Notes under the pieces: model-generated
Databases searched by the model: none
Seen by the model: the letters and a program-made list of their open reading frames with translations, nothing else
Told to the model about the DNA's origin: nothing
Shown: piece by piece, positions 46,287-55,694 of the stretch
How positions within the stretch are numbered: position 1 is the stretch's first letter
How the letters are laid out: the number at the start of each line of letters is the position of its first letter
Origin: JAPOXR01 sp965219635
GTDB taxonomy: Bacteria > Pseudomonadota > Alphaproteobacteria > Rhodobacterales > Rhodobacteraceae
Direction: 5' to 3'
Assembly: GCA_965219635.1 (NCBI GenBank)
Contig: OZ244783.1
Span: 2,728,001 to 2,792,000 of the forward strand
DNA length: 64,000 bases
Translations under genes and position numbers: made by a program

Positions 46287-47027
46287 ATGAGTTTTCTGCA
46301 GTTGACGGATATCAGCAAGAACTTCGGCGCGATCAATGCGCTGAAGGATGTCAGCCTCGAAATCAAGGCCGGCGAGTCCGTTGGCCTGATGGGTGACAAC
46401 GGCGCCGGCAAGTCGACACTGGTGAAGATTATCGCTGGCAACCTGAGACCGACTTCGGGTGAAATATCGGTCCAGGGGAACAAGACAGCCTTCTCCAATC
46501 CACTGGATGCGCGAAGGCATGGGATAGAGATTGTCTACCAGGACCTCGCTCTTTGCGACAATCTGACGGCCGCCGCCAATGTGTTTCTGGGCCGGGAAAT
46601 CCACTCGGGCTCGGGTGTCTTCCACAAGCTCCGGCATACAGCGATGAAAGAGCGTGCGGCCGAACTTTTCAAGGAATTGAAATCGGAAACGAGGCCTGAT
46701 GACCTGGTTGAGCGCATGTCCGGCGGACAGCGCCAGGCCGTTGCGCTTGCGCGCACTCGGCTATCGGACCCGAAACTGGTCCTGCTAGATGAACCGACTG
46801 CAGCGATTTCAATACGCCAGGTGGCCGAAGTCCTGGCCAGGATTGCGCAGCTGAGGGATACCGGCCACGCCGTCATTCTGGTGAGTCACCGCATGGGTGA
46901 TGTCTTTGAAGTTTGCGACCGGATAGCGGTGCTCCGCCGAGGCAGGAAGATAGCAGACAAACCCATCGCCGATACCAACCCAGAAGAGGTCACCGGCCTC
47001 ATTACAGGAGCTGTTGAGGCTGCGTGA
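46287..47027 (+). CDS. ABC sugar transporter, ATP-binding protein (single domain)
   Basis: This 246-aa ATPase has Walker A GLMGDNGAGKSTLVK, signature MSGGQRQAVALAR, Walker B LVLLDEPTAAIS and the switch histidine in VSHRMGD. It matches one half of RbsA-type proteins, as in the FrcA/single-domain group of sugar transporters. The ATG at 46287 starts the canonical MSFLQLTDISKNFGA. Together with the neighbouring binding protein and permease it forms a complete importer. Confidence 0.9.
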   Translation: MSFLQLTDISKNFGAINALKDVSLEIKAGESVGLMGDNGAGKSTLVKIIAGNLRPTSGEISVQGNKTAFSNPLDARRHGIEIVYQDLALCDNLTAAANVFLGREIHSGSGVFHKLRHTAMKERAAELFKELKSETRPDDLVERMSGGQRQAVALARTRLSDPKLVLLDEPTAAISIRQVAEVLARIAQLRDTGHAVILVSHRMGDVFEVCDRIAVLRRGRKIADKPIADTNPEEVTGLITGAVEAA

Positions 47028-47086
47028 GGCCAAGATCTGAATCTTCAAGTCCTGTCTTCCCCGGCCACTGACACGGAAAGAAAGTG

Positions 47087-48133
47087 ATGCTCTCCGAAAA
47101 GCAAATGACATTCCTGATTGATCACCTGATCTGGATCATCCTCATTCTCGTGTTCTCGTACTTTGCATTTCAATCAGAGCATTTTCTTACTGAAAGGAAC
47201 ATTTCCAACATCCTGACCGCTGCCGCGGTTCTGGGTGTCCTGGTGGTCGGCCAGAGCTTTGTCCTTATCAGTGGCAACTTCGATCTCTCGACCGAGTCAA
47301 CATTGGGCCTGTCGGCCTTGATGGGTCTTTGGCTGATCGTCCCCGCAGGTGCGCCAACCTTTGGTGGGGGCGTGTTCCTGAATCCCTATCTTTCCATATG
47401 CACGGTCCTCGCAACGGGCGCTGCAATCGGATACGCGATCGGCTGTTTGGTCACGATCGGCCGGATGCACAATTTTATCGTTACCCTGGCAGTGCTTCTT
47501 ATCCTTCGGGGCCTCATGCTTGCCTTTGCCGAAGGAGCACCTGTCAGCGGATTCAACAATCCTGACGCTAACGTCTTCTACTGGCTTGGACATCAGAAGG
47601 CATTTGCTCTTCCGGGCATCGGCACCATAACGGTGGCGGTCATTGCCACAGGACTGCTTTTCCTGGTTGGCCATTTCATCCTTCAGCACCACAGGTTCGG
47701 TCGCGAACTTTACGCCATCGGAGGCAACCGGAAGGCTGCCGAGGCGCTTGGCATTGATGCCGCCCGCCGGATACGGCAAGTCTACCTGCTCAGCGGATTG
47801 TTGGCTGCCTTTGCAGGCTGGATGCTGGCTGGCAGAGTGGTTTCAATACAAGCCAATCTCGGCGAAGGGTTCATCTTCACAGTCTTTGCGGGGGCGGTGA
47901 TTGGAGGGGTCAGCCTGCAAGGCGGCCGCGGAACCATGCTGGGCGCATTGGGCGGCGTCCTGTTGCTCTCAACCATAGACCGGGGCCTGAATCTCACTCA
48001 CGTGTCGGTGTTCTGGGTCAAGGTGATCCAGGGATTGATCATTCTGGTCGCCATGTTCCTGGATGCGCAACGCGTACGTCTGCGCGAGGTGAGTCTGGCA
48101 ACTGCCGCCGACAGCTCACCGGATCGCGGGTGA
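47087..48133 (+). CDS. ABC sugar transporter, permease
   Basis: This 348-aa RbsC/FrcC-like membrane protein has about 8-10 hydrophobic segments and the typical loop GGNRKAAEALGIDAARRIRQ (EAA-like). The frame may start at GTG 47084 or ATG 47087; the ATG is chosen, with GGAAAGAAA upstream. The stop overlaps the GTG of the GntR gene. It pairs with the single-domain ATPase in the importer. Confidence 0.9.
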   Translation: MLSEKQMTFLIDHLIWIILILVFSYFAFQSEHFLTERNISNILTAAAVLGVLVVGQSFVLISGNFDLSTESTLGLSALMGLWLIVPAGAPTFGGGVFLNPYLSICTVLATGAAIGYAIGCLVTIGRMHNFIVTLAVLLILRGLMLAFAEGAPVSGFNNPDANVFYWLGHQKAFALPGIGTITVAVIATGLLFLVGHFILQHHRFGRELYAIGGNRKAAEALGIDAARRIRQVYLLSGLLAAFAGWMLAGRVVSIQANLGEGFIFTVFAGAVIGGVSLQGGRGTMLGALGGVLLLSTIDRGLNLTHVSVFWVKVIQGLIILVAMFLDAQRVRLREVSLATAADSSPDRG

Positions 48134-48858
48134 AGCACAGTATGGAATTCAAGAGTGTCAGACGGCGCAAGGTCCACGAAGATGTCGCCGAGCAGATTGA
48201 GAACCAGATAATCTCGGGAGGGCTGGAGGAAGGCGCCCGCTTGCCATCGGAACGCGATCTGATGGAGGCGTTCAACGTTGGCCGCCCCGCAATCAGGGAA
48301 GCCCTGCTTCTGTTGCAGCGAAGTGGTTTTGTCGAAGTGTCCAGCACTGGGCGGCCAGTTGCCGCCCGGCCAACCGCGACCAATGTGGTTGAGCAATTGT
48401 CCGGTTCCGCTCGATATTTGCTGTCGTCAAGGGAAGGAGAGCACTTCTTCCAGGACGCACGCCGGTTGCTTGAATCCGCCATTGCCAGGAATGCCGCGGA
48501 AATTGCGACGATGGATGAGATCAAATCCCTTGAAGACGCGCTTGTTGCCAACCGGGAGGCAATTGGAAACCGTGATGCGTTCCAGCGAACAGATGTCGAG
48601 TTTCATCTGGCGATTGCCCGGATCGGAGGCAATCCTGTCTTTTCGGCACTACACACGGCAATTGCCGAATGGCTGACGAGCCAACGTACGGTTTCGCTGC
48701 GTGTGCCGGGTGTGGAAGCACGGGCCCTCGACAGTCACGAACAGATCTTTGAAGCAATTGCGTCCCGCCAACCGGAGGCGGCCTGGCATGCAATGAACCA
48801 GCATCTGAAGGATGTCATGGCGCAGTTTGAGAATGGAAGTCGCAATGACCACAGCTGA
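48130..48858 (+). CDS. GntR-family regulator, FCD subfamily
   Basis: This 242-aa protein has an N-terminal winged helix (RLPSERDLMEAFNVGRPAIR, residues about 38-57) and a C-terminal all-helical FCD ligand domain (LESAIARNAAEIAT; FHLAIARIGGNP; SHEQIFEAI). The start is GTG overlapping the permease stop (GTGA). FCD regulators usually respond to sugar acids or other carboxylates, so it likely senses a pathway intermediate and controls both sugar operons through the divergent promoter at about 44.9 kb. Confidence 0.88.
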   Translation: MKHSMEFKSVRRRKVHEDVAEQIENQIISGGLEEGARLPSERDLMEAFNVGRPAIREALLLLQRSGFVEVSSTGRPVAARPTATNVVEQLSGSARYLLSSREGEHFFQDARRLLESAIARNAAEIATMDEIKSLEDALVANREAIGNRDAFQRTDVEFHLAIARIGGNPVFSALHTAIAEWLTSQRTVSLRVPGVEARALDSHEQIFEAIASRQPEAAWHAMNQHLKDVMAQFENGSRNDHS

Positions 48859-49188
48859 CCCGGCCGCCGTCATCGTTCAAACCAGGTTGAACCCGGGCCT
48901 GTTCTGGCCCCGAGGCAGGGGGGCTTTGACACAGGGTACTGCCCTTCAGCTCCGGAACGAGCCCTGGCACGTCCGAACTCACGCCAGTAAGGCCCATGAT
49001 TGTGACATTCCCATCCTGCTCCACGAAATCTACCAGCAAGAGAATTCATTCTCTGGGCTGTTGAGTCTTAGGCGCGTTCGAAAGTTCGATGCAGTCCCGG
49101 GAGCGGATTCTGGCAGCAAGGAGAACCTGCCAATCAGGACTGATTGCAAGGGCGCCAGGACCGGAGGAACAGAAAGGAGCCAGTTGGA
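48859..49188. other. Intergenic stretch between regulator and aldolase genes
   Basis: The 330 bp show no gene I can support. A ribosome site (AAAGGAG) for the aldolase lies at its end. A separate promoter may lie here but no clear boxes were found. Confidence 0.5.
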
Positions 49189-49977
49189 ATGACGGACGAC
49201 AGGTTGGCAAGATTTGTAAGGTCCCGGCGTCCCAAGTTCGGGCACTATGTCGGAGAATTCGTAACTCCCGGCATCGGCCATATGCTGGCGTCGGCCCAAT
49301 GCGACTTCGTCTTTTTTGACATGGAGCATTCAGGGTTCACTATTGAAACGCTCAAGCAGGCTTTGAGATATTTCGAAGCAGCCGGCATTCCGGTCATCGT
49401 CCGGACTCCATCGAAGGATTATGACGTGATTGCGCGGATTTGCGATGCCGGTGCTGAAGGGATCATCGCGCCCATGATCAGGGATGCAGCCGAAGCGGCG
49501 CGAGTCGTGCATTTCATGAAATACCCTCCAACAGGCGGTCGCGGTGTGGCACTGGGAATTGCGCACGACAATTATCTGACCGGCAGCATGTCTGTTGCAG
49601 ACCGTCTTGAGAGAGCCAACAACCGCATGACATTCTTTGCGCTTATCGAAACACGGGACGGGGCAGAGAATGCGGAGGAGATTGCTGCCACTCCTGGTGT
49701 CGATTGCCTCTGGCTAGGCCATTTCGATCTCACCGCTTCGCTGGGCATTCCTGGCCAGTTTGACCATCCGGACTATCTGGCAGCCCTGGACAAGATTATT
49801 CAGGCAGCCGTCAAGAATAACATTGGATTGGGACGGCTCGTCGGGTCACCTGAAGAAGGCCGCTCACACCTGAAACAAGGCTTCGACTTTTGCTGCTACG
49901 CCACTGACACCGGCCTGTATCAGGAAGCGCTGATTTCAGGCATTTCGCAGCTAAGGAGCGCTGCGGAAGATGGCTGA
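49189..49977 (+). CDS. HpcH/HpaI-family aldolase
   Basis: This 262-aa class II (metal-dependent) pyruvate-type aldolase has FVFFDMEHSGFTIETL, the arginine in PVIVRTPSKD, the metal glutamate in ALIETRDGAENAEEI and LWLGHFDLTASLGIPG. Family members cleave 2-keto-3-deoxy sugar acids and related hydroxy-keto acids. The ATG at 49189 follows AAAGGAG. Its 3' end overlaps the next gene by 8 bp. It probably acts late in the sugar-acid pathway of this locus. Confidence 0.85.
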   Translation: MTDDRLARFVRSRRPKFGHYVGEFVTPGIGHMLASAQCDFVFFDMEHSGFTIETLKQALRYFEAAGIPVIVRTPSKDYDVIARICDAGAEGIIAPMIRDAAEAARVVHFMKYPPTGGRGVALGIAHDNYLTGSMSVADRLERANNRMTFFALIETRDGAENAEEIAATPGVDCLWLGHFDLTASLGIPGQFDHPDYLAALDKIIQAAVKNNIGLGRLVGSPEEGRSHLKQGFDFCCYATDTGLYQEALISGISQLRSAAEDG

Positions 49978-51010
49978 ATCCTTCCGTGTGGCGTTGTCTG
50001 CGGGCTTCCGGCAACCGGACGGTTCGAAGACCTTTCCTTCATTCGATCTGTCGCCCTTGACGGCTGCGGAAGGCGTTTCGGTCATGTTTCTTGAGCCCGG
50101 AGATCCGATCCGGGCCAAGGATCTTGAGAACATTAACGCGCTGATCCTGCTGTCCGAACGGTTTTCCGAAGACAGCGTTCCAGAAACTGGACGGCTTAGC
50201 GTCGTTGCCCGCTTCGGCGTAGGCTACGACACGGTCGATGTTGAAGCGTGTACGCGAAACGATATTGCCGTCTGCATCACGCCGGACGGTGTACGGCGCC
50301 CTGTGGCGGTTGCAATATTGACCATGATGCTTGCGCTGGCCGGCAAACTCCTGATCAAGGACCGATTAACGCGGCAAGGTCCAGACGGTTTCGCCGCCCG
50401 CAGTTCGCATATGGGCGTAGGCCTTGAAGGCCGAGTGCTCGGCTCCATCGGTGTTGGGAATATCGGCGCAGAGATGTTCCGTTTGGCAGCACCTTTAGGA
50501 ATGAAGTTCATCGCACACGATCCGTATGCTGATCCGACCGTGATATCTGAACTGGGCGTAGACCTTGTCGATCTCGATACAGTCTTTGCCCGGTCTGATG
50601 TGGTCGCAGTCAATTGCCCACTTACCGCTGATACCGAGCATCTGGTTGACTCCAGGCGGCTCTCACTAATGAAACCGACGGCATACCTGATCAACACGGC
50701 GCGTGGTCCAATCGTCGACCAGGCAGCACTCACCGATGCACTGCGCAATGAGCGGCTCGCCGGAGCTGGCCTTGATGTCTTCGAACCCGAACCTCCTGAA
50801 GCGGATGATCCAATACTGAAACTGGGAAACGTGATCCTGACCCCGCACTCTCTCTGTTGGACCGATCAGTGTTTTGGTGGAATTGGCGCAGCCGATGTGG
50901 CCTCGGTCCTGGACGTTCGGGCAGGACGGCTGCCTGCCGGGTTGGTGAATCGCGAGGTCGCCGAGCGCTCCGGATTCCAGGACAAACTGGCGTCACTTGC
51001 ACAGGCCTAG
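49970..51010 (+). CDS. D-isomer-specific 2-hydroxyacid dehydrogenase
   Basis: This 346-aa NAD-dependent enzyme is of the phosphoglycerate-dehydrogenase-like group. The Rossmann motif reads GSIGVGNIGAEMFRLA; the catalytic Arg is in NTARGPIVD, the Glu in DVFEPEPPE and the His in LTPHSLCWTD. It overlaps the aldolase gene, so both are co-translated. It could reduce a 2-keto or tartronate-semialdehyde-like product, or oxidise the matching hydroxyacid, within the sugar-acid pathway. The substrate is unknown. Confidence 0.85.
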   Translation: MAESFRVALSAGFRQPDGSKTFPSFDLSPLTAAEGVSVMFLEPGDPIRAKDLENINALILLSERFSEDSVPETGRLSVVARFGVGYDTVDVEACTRNDIAVCITPDGVRRPVAVAILTMMLALAGKLLIKDRLTRQGPDGFAARSSHMGVGLEGRVLGSIGVGNIGAEMFRLAAPLGMKFIAHDPYADPTVISELGVDLVDLDTVFARSDVVAVNCPLTADTEHLVDSRRLSLMKPTAYLINTARGPIVDQAALTDALRNERLAGAGLDVFEPEPPEADDPILKLGNVILTPHSLCWTDQCFGGIGAADVASVLDVRAGRLPAGLVNREVAERSGFQDKLASLAQA

Positions 51011-51676
51011 TCGCAGTTTCCCCTTGTGTCGGCAGCCAATTGGCATTGGGAAAATCTGTAACAGACTGGCTTTTCCGGTTGCTGCATCACGAAATCAACA
51101 TCATGCCGGCGGACTCCCATAATCTGCCACGCGCGCCAAATCGTTGCATGGAACAACATGCGCTCTTCCCTTCGGACACTGGATCCTAACCGGCCGCAAT
51201 TCTAACATAATCTCCATAATCCCATGCCATACGCATAACGGTGAAGATACTCAGGCTGGCAATCGCCAAGCTGCCAACACGGTACCGGTGCAAGCCAGGT
51301 GGATGCAAATTCAATAGCATGATGTGTCCGTCGGCTCCCTTGTCATCGACCAACTGTAGACGCCCGATGCCACGCTTCGGGGTTGTCTTGCAGGACCGTG
51401 CACATTGCAAAGGGCGTTCGCGACATAGACAGCAATGCACTCGCCTTGCCCAAGCCATCATCCGGCGAGTGACGCAATCCAAAGTGGCATTCCCTCCACC
51501 GCCACCAATTGTCGGCGATTGTAACCACACGGTAGGAGCTGCGCGTATGGACGGTCGATGAACTGGTACCAATTGGCTGTTAGTTGCTCCAGACAACCAA
51601 TGCAGTACTGAGTCCGCAAGGTGCAGAGTCCGGTCAGCGAGCTTGGGTTTTGAAATCTGGCCAGAAGAGCATCATC
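51011..51676. other. Intergenic stretch without a recognisable gene
   Basis: About 670 bp. Frames on both strands have no ribosome site or family pattern. No repeat or RNA was recognised. Confidence 0.5.
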
Positions 51677-51946
51677 TTGCCGTCCACGAGAACCACTGTG
51701 ACCATTGATCCGGACGTTGAACAACTCCTCCGGCGCGAGACATGTCGAACGGGCCAAAGCATGGAAGTCGTAATGAACGATGCACTCCGCCGTGGGTTGC
51801 GTCCGAGAAGTGTGCATTCCATGCACTCACCGTTTACGATTGAAACCCACGAATTTGGCTTCGAACCGGGTGTCGACAGGAACCGCTTCAATCAACTGTT
51901 GGACGAACTTGAAGCAGACCAATTTGCCCGGTTACGAAATCAGTGA
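51677..51946 (+). CDS. VapB-like antitoxin (89 aa)
   Basis: The N-terminus STRTTVTIDPDVEQLLRRE is a ribbon-helix-helix DNA-binding segment, followed by TGQSMEVVMNDALRRGL, and the C-terminus FGFEPGVDRNRFNQLLDELE is typical of VapB antitoxins that neutralise PIN-domain toxins. I chose a TTG start at 51677 because it falls at the usual N-terminus; an open frame continues upstream to an ATG at 51584. The expected VapC gene directly downstream is not intact. Confidence 0.7.
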   Translation: MPSTRTTVTIDPDVEQLLRRETCRTGQSMEVVMNDALRRGLRPRSVHSMHSPFTIETHEFGFEPGVDRNRFNQLLDELEADQFARLRNQ

Positions 51947-51949
51947 TCC

Positions 51950-52290
51950 TTTTGACGATTATCCCCTGGCGCGGTTCTGCGTTCAGTTGGTGTGCCCGGA
52001 CCATTGAAGGTAGAAGACGCATTGGCAAGCCTTGTATGGCAAAGTTGGTCCTCAGCGGCACCACAGTCATCCCGTGGCTCATCATTTGTCAGTCTTCACC
52101 AGTTCCATGAAAGGAGATTCACAACTTGGACAATTTAAGCAACCAACACTATCGACACCCCACGATTATGTCCCTTCGGAGGGCTCATCGCAGACTACCA
52201 GCGCGTTGATTTGCACACAACACCCGCGCCCGGCGATTTCCCAAATGTGTTCTCAGTTAGGACAAGAATGTTCACTCGACGATGACCAAA
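51950..52290 (+). pseudogene. Possible decayed VapC (PIN-domain) toxin
   Basis: In the position of a partner toxin the frames carry scattered VapC-like pieces: PLKVEDALASLVWQS (compare the PLSVEEAL helix) and near the end GLIADYQRVDLHTTPAPGDF then FPNVFSV, which resembles the PIN C-terminus (LVTDA, then TTDRDFARFPG). Stops and frameshifts separate them and the first metal-binding Asp is not seen. The call is tentative. Confidence 0.35.
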
Positions 52291-52469
52291 ACGGCTTCAG
52301 CTCGACCTGAGGAGGATAGCCAGCCGACTCTTTGATTGGCAGCACTATCGCAACAGTGATTCTCCAAATACGAGATGCAGTTCCAATACGGGAATTTCAC
52401 CGGTGACACTGCAGATGCCCTCTTGACAACTCTAGTGGTTTGTCTTCTTAAATATGCGTGTTCAGAGAG

Positions 52470-53045
52470 TCACTTGCAGACTCCATAATACGCATTGGCA
52501 CGCCGGTAATCCGACAAAAACTCGTCTATAACCTGATCGAGTCGCCGCATGATATACTCTCGGCTATGCCGTGGCCCTGCCTCGACATGCCGAGTACGCC
52601 AGGTCTTTGCAAAGAGCCATGGGTGTGAGTGGAAATATGGGATACTGTTGGATCTAGTTGGGTCACGAAATGTGTTCTCGAACTGCCTAACCAGCTCAAC
52701 GTGAATTATGAAGAGAGTGCCCGGCCCGAATACATCGATGTCAACCGACAGGTATGGTGGTCCCCCTCGCGTCCAATGAAATATTCTTTCGTAGAGATTG
52801 GCGTTGCGAAGCCGGTCTTCGATGGCAATTAGGATGTCTTCCACCGTCAAGCCAAGCGAACGGCCATTCCCACCCAATTCCTCGGCCTTGGGAGTGAGTG
52901 GCCAGCATTGGGTGAATAGCGCATTCTCTTCATACCGCGAGAGTTCTCGAGATTCCCCGGCATTGGCCGCAATCACACATAGGGAAATGACGACTGAAAG
53001 GGCTACGAGTAGCCTGCGGACAATTCGACGTAGTGTGTTTTTCAT
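52470..53045 (-). CDS. Exported protein of unknown function, duplicate A (191 aa)
   Basis: A signal peptide (LLVALSVVISLCVIAANAG) is followed by a domain shared with the gene at 54611-55180: EELGGNGRSLGLTVEDILIA, PYLSVDIDVFGPGTLFIIHV, and a C-terminal helix DQVIDEFLSDYRRAN ending in CK. Two cysteines (QCWPL and the C-terminal GVCK) are conserved in both copies and could form a disulfide. The start at 53045 follows GGGGAG. Both copies follow the type IVB core genes, so a periplasmic role in the machine or its immunity is possible. No family is recognised. Confidence 0.65.
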   Translation of the reverse strand: MKNTLRRIVRRLLVALSVVISLCVIAANAGESRELSRYEENALFTQCWPLTPKAEELGGNGRSLGLTVEDILIAIEDRLRNANLYERIFHWTRGGPPYLSVDIDVFGPGTLFIIHVELVRQFENTFRDPTRSNSIPYFHSHPWLFAKTWRTRHVEAGPRHSREYIMRRLDQVIDEFLSDYRRANAYYGVCK

Positions 53046-53532
53046 TTTTAACTCCCCGCTTCTTGAATGGTCGAATTCTAATGGAAGCACGCCTGGGTCT
53101 CGAATCACATTATCGTGAGCCACCTGCTCAGTTAATGTGGTGGACAGCGGCAGTCGTGGAGAAACGCTTGGGATTGCCCGGCGGCACTCGAGCTATCTGG
53201 CATAACGTGGCTGGACGTTCAGAGTAACTTGCAAGACAGTGCCAAGTATGGCCAGCTGGCAGAGGAGTCAGGAGCATTGGAACTGACGTCAATTTATGGT
53301 CGCTACATCCAGGAATGGAATTTTGTTTCTGCTGGATAACCGTCAGCAAAATGCACCGACGGTGTTTTCGGATTCTGACAGCTTATGCTGCCAATTGGGC
53401 TTCCGATGGTCGGCGCCGGCCGCCGGTTCAAGGATCCGCGAGTCTGCGAACGCTAGGTATCGGCCAGGAGGGTCATGTAGTGGTCACGCAGCGTCCACGC
53501 AACAGTTGCGGCCTACAGTTACATCCTTCAGA

Positions 53533-54052
53533 AAATCGTTCAGCGTCCAGGCCGAAAATTACCGGGAAGTTGACTGCCAGCTAACAGGCCAGCAGGAACC
53601 AAATCCCAAGCCAGTGGCCGAGGATCATTGGGGCCTCGCTGCAAGACTCAGGAAGAGCAGTCCCCTCGCAATTGCCAGAAAGCCGGCAAACTGAACGATC
53701 AGTAAGAATGCGCTTACGGAAGCGCGGAATTCCGGGACTGAAGCCAGCAAGGGCAGGCCGTTATGCTTGGCAAGCATGCTCTCGGGGCAGCGTTCTCCCC
53801 ACTGCCGAGCGCCGATGCCAAGAGAAGCGAAACTGTGGATGGTAATGCCAGGAGCGCGGCGCCTGTCAGGAAGGCAGCGGCCATTTTGGCTGAACCCGCG
53901 GCCTGCGGCCCCATCTCCGACCGCATGGCGGCAAGGCGCAAGGTCTGGATGACCAATACTGCGCCCACCACGGAGAGGATTGCGCGCAGCTACCACTTGA
54001 GTGCGGAAACATATCCGGCAAGCGCTTGTAGCGCTTGCAGAGGATCAAGCAC
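53533..54052 (-). pseudogene. Dead copy of the traQ/dotE-like gene
   Basis: The sequence aligns with the intact gene at 55695-56222. The start is GTG instead of ATG, a TAG stop interrupts at 53990-53992 (after SALKW), and a frameshift near 53790 moves the last part (FRASVSAFLLIVQFAGFLAIARG, shown here in part) to another frame. It cannot make the four-segment membrane protein. Confidence 0.8.
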
Positions 54053-54076
54053 CGTCCAGAGCGACAGGTTGTCAAC

Positions 54077-54416
54077 TCAGGCAGACCGAACCCGCTCCAT
54101 GACATGCAGGCGTCCATTCCCGCCATACTCTGCTACCTCCAGCACGACGCCAAACCCGTTGACATGATCCCCTACGGCTATTTCCCGAAGGGACGCAGCA
54201 AGGGTTGGACCGCCTGATGCGGTCGTGATCACATACTCGCCTTCTGCCACACCGAAAGGAAGTTGGGCGTCAATTTCTGATGAGGACCGCCGACCGCCAA
54301 GTGGCAGTTGCAGAAGTGCGTCTTTTGAACCCTGACCGGCTTCAACAGGTGCCTTTCTCAACAATTGAACAAACAGTTCCTCAACCGCAGTTAGCCTAAC
54401 TTCCACGGCCGCCAAT
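54077..54416 (-). pseudogene. 3' fragment of the traP-position gene
   Basis: It encodes about 113 residues matching the C-terminus of the protein at 56242-58338 (for example VEAGQGSKDALLQLPLGG and AEYGGNGRLHVMER). It is the end of the duplicated block; the rest of the gene was not copied. It reads open but has no native start. Confidence 0.8.
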
Positions 54417-54610
54417 TGTTGTATCCCAAGCAGTACCGTTCATTAGCGGGTGATTTTGTTCACTCTGGTCCAGTGTAATTTTCTGAGGAACACTGGACGA
54501 AACCGGTACGGTTCTTCTTTCCCAGCAGCTGATTTCAAGTAGACTGGCAGGAGCTGGCAATGCGGCTACAGATTTACTGGTGTAGCCAATTCAACCACTC
54601 GATCAGAGAG

Positions 54611-55180
54611 TCACTTGCAGTTTCGCCAGCCCGAGTTGACCTGCTTGTATACGGACAAGAAGCCTTCGATGACATGATCGAGCCGATGCATGATATGCTC
54701 GTGGCTATCCTGCTGGCCTACTTCCACCCGCTGCATGCTCCAAGTTGTCGCTCTGAGCAATCTGTTGGACTCCGAATACGGGAGGGAGCTGATCAGTTTG
54801 GACTGTTCAGGATTGTAAGGGCTCTTGACTAGCATATCCAACTCAACACTGATTATGTAGACAGTGCCAGGTCTGATTACATCAACGTCGACCGACAGGT
54901 AGGGCGACCGATCGTATGAGTAGTTGTCGAGGGCGGCGCTGCCAAGCTGGTTTTCGACGGCTGCCAGTATAGATTTCTCCTTCAAACCAATCGAGCGGCC
55001 GTTGCCACCCAGTTCTTCCACTTTGACTCTAAGGGGCAAGCAACCAGTGAATAGCCCATCCAGGCCAAACCGGGTATCCTCCCGAACCTCCCCAGCGCTC
55101 GCAGAAATCAGGCATGAGGGCAAGGCAACCGCCAAGGCTGCAAGAACTCTGCACGTGATCCGTCCTAATGAGGTTTTCAT
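54611..55180 (-). CDS. Exported protein of unknown function, duplicate B (189 aa)
   Basis: This is the parent of the pair with 52470-53045. A signal peptide (VLAALAVALPSCLISASAG) precedes EELGGNGRSIGLKEKSILAA, YLSVDVDVIRPGTVYIISVE and the C-terminal helix HVIEGFLSVYKQVN, ending in NCK. Conserved cysteines are in TGCLPL and at the end. The duplicates are clearly diverged while both frames stay open, which suggests selection on each. The position after the type IVB core genes hints at a periplasmic accessory role. Confidence 0.65.
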   Translation of the reverse strand: MKTSLGRITCRVLAALAVALPSCLISASAGEVREDTRFGLDGLFTGCLPLRVKVEELGGNGRSIGLKEKSILAAVENQLGSAALDNYSYDRSPYLSVDVDVIRPGTVYIISVELDMLVKSPYNPEQSKLISSLPYSESNRLLRATTWSMQRVEVGQQDSHEHIMHRLDHVIEGFLSVYKQVNSGWRNCK

Positions 55181-55694
55181 TTCTTGACACTCCCAAATTC
55201 TCGATCATGCCGAGTCTAGTGGCAGAGTGACGAGGACTCGAATAACGTTGCTGTGAAGTGATGCTCAACTTGCGAACGCCTGCAGAGAGTAGTTTGATGA
55301 ACAACAGGGTAGGCAGCGGGATCAATAATGCGAAGGTCATGAATAACTGGCAGGATACATGATCTCTTGGCGCGAAATCGCTCAACTCTCAGAATTCGTC
55401 ACCCGGCAAGTCGTAAACTATGGCGGACGGGCCAGGGCTATGTTTGCACAGAAGACAATTTGTGGCCGTCAAATCCGAGTACAGCATCCTGTTTCTGACT
55501 AATGGACATCAGCACAATGCACAGACGGCGTTTTCGGGATCTGGCAGCTTATGCTGCCAATTGAGCTTCAGATTGTTGCTGCCGGCCGCCAGTTCAAGAA
55601 TCCGCGAGTCTGCAAACGCGAGGCATCAGCCGGGAAGGTCCTAGAAGTGGTCACGCAGTGTCCACGCGACAGTTGCGGCCTACAGTTGCAAGCT
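55181..55694. other. Intergenic stretch between the exported-protein and traQ-like genes
   Basis: About 510 bp, with a matching stretch in copy A (53046-53532). Open frames on either strand are not shared in sequence between copies, so I call no gene. Confidence 0.5.

Larger units (their letters stand above)
52462..54416 (-). repeat. Tandem segmental duplication, copy A
   Basis: This segment matches 54603-56586 in order and orientation: the unknown exported protein gene, a non-coding part, a traQ-like gene, and the 3' end of the traP-position gene. Boundaries are TCAGAGAGTCACTTGCAG on the left and CCACGGCCGCCAAT on the right. Copy A is the decayed one apart from its exported-protein gene. 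Confidence 0.8.
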
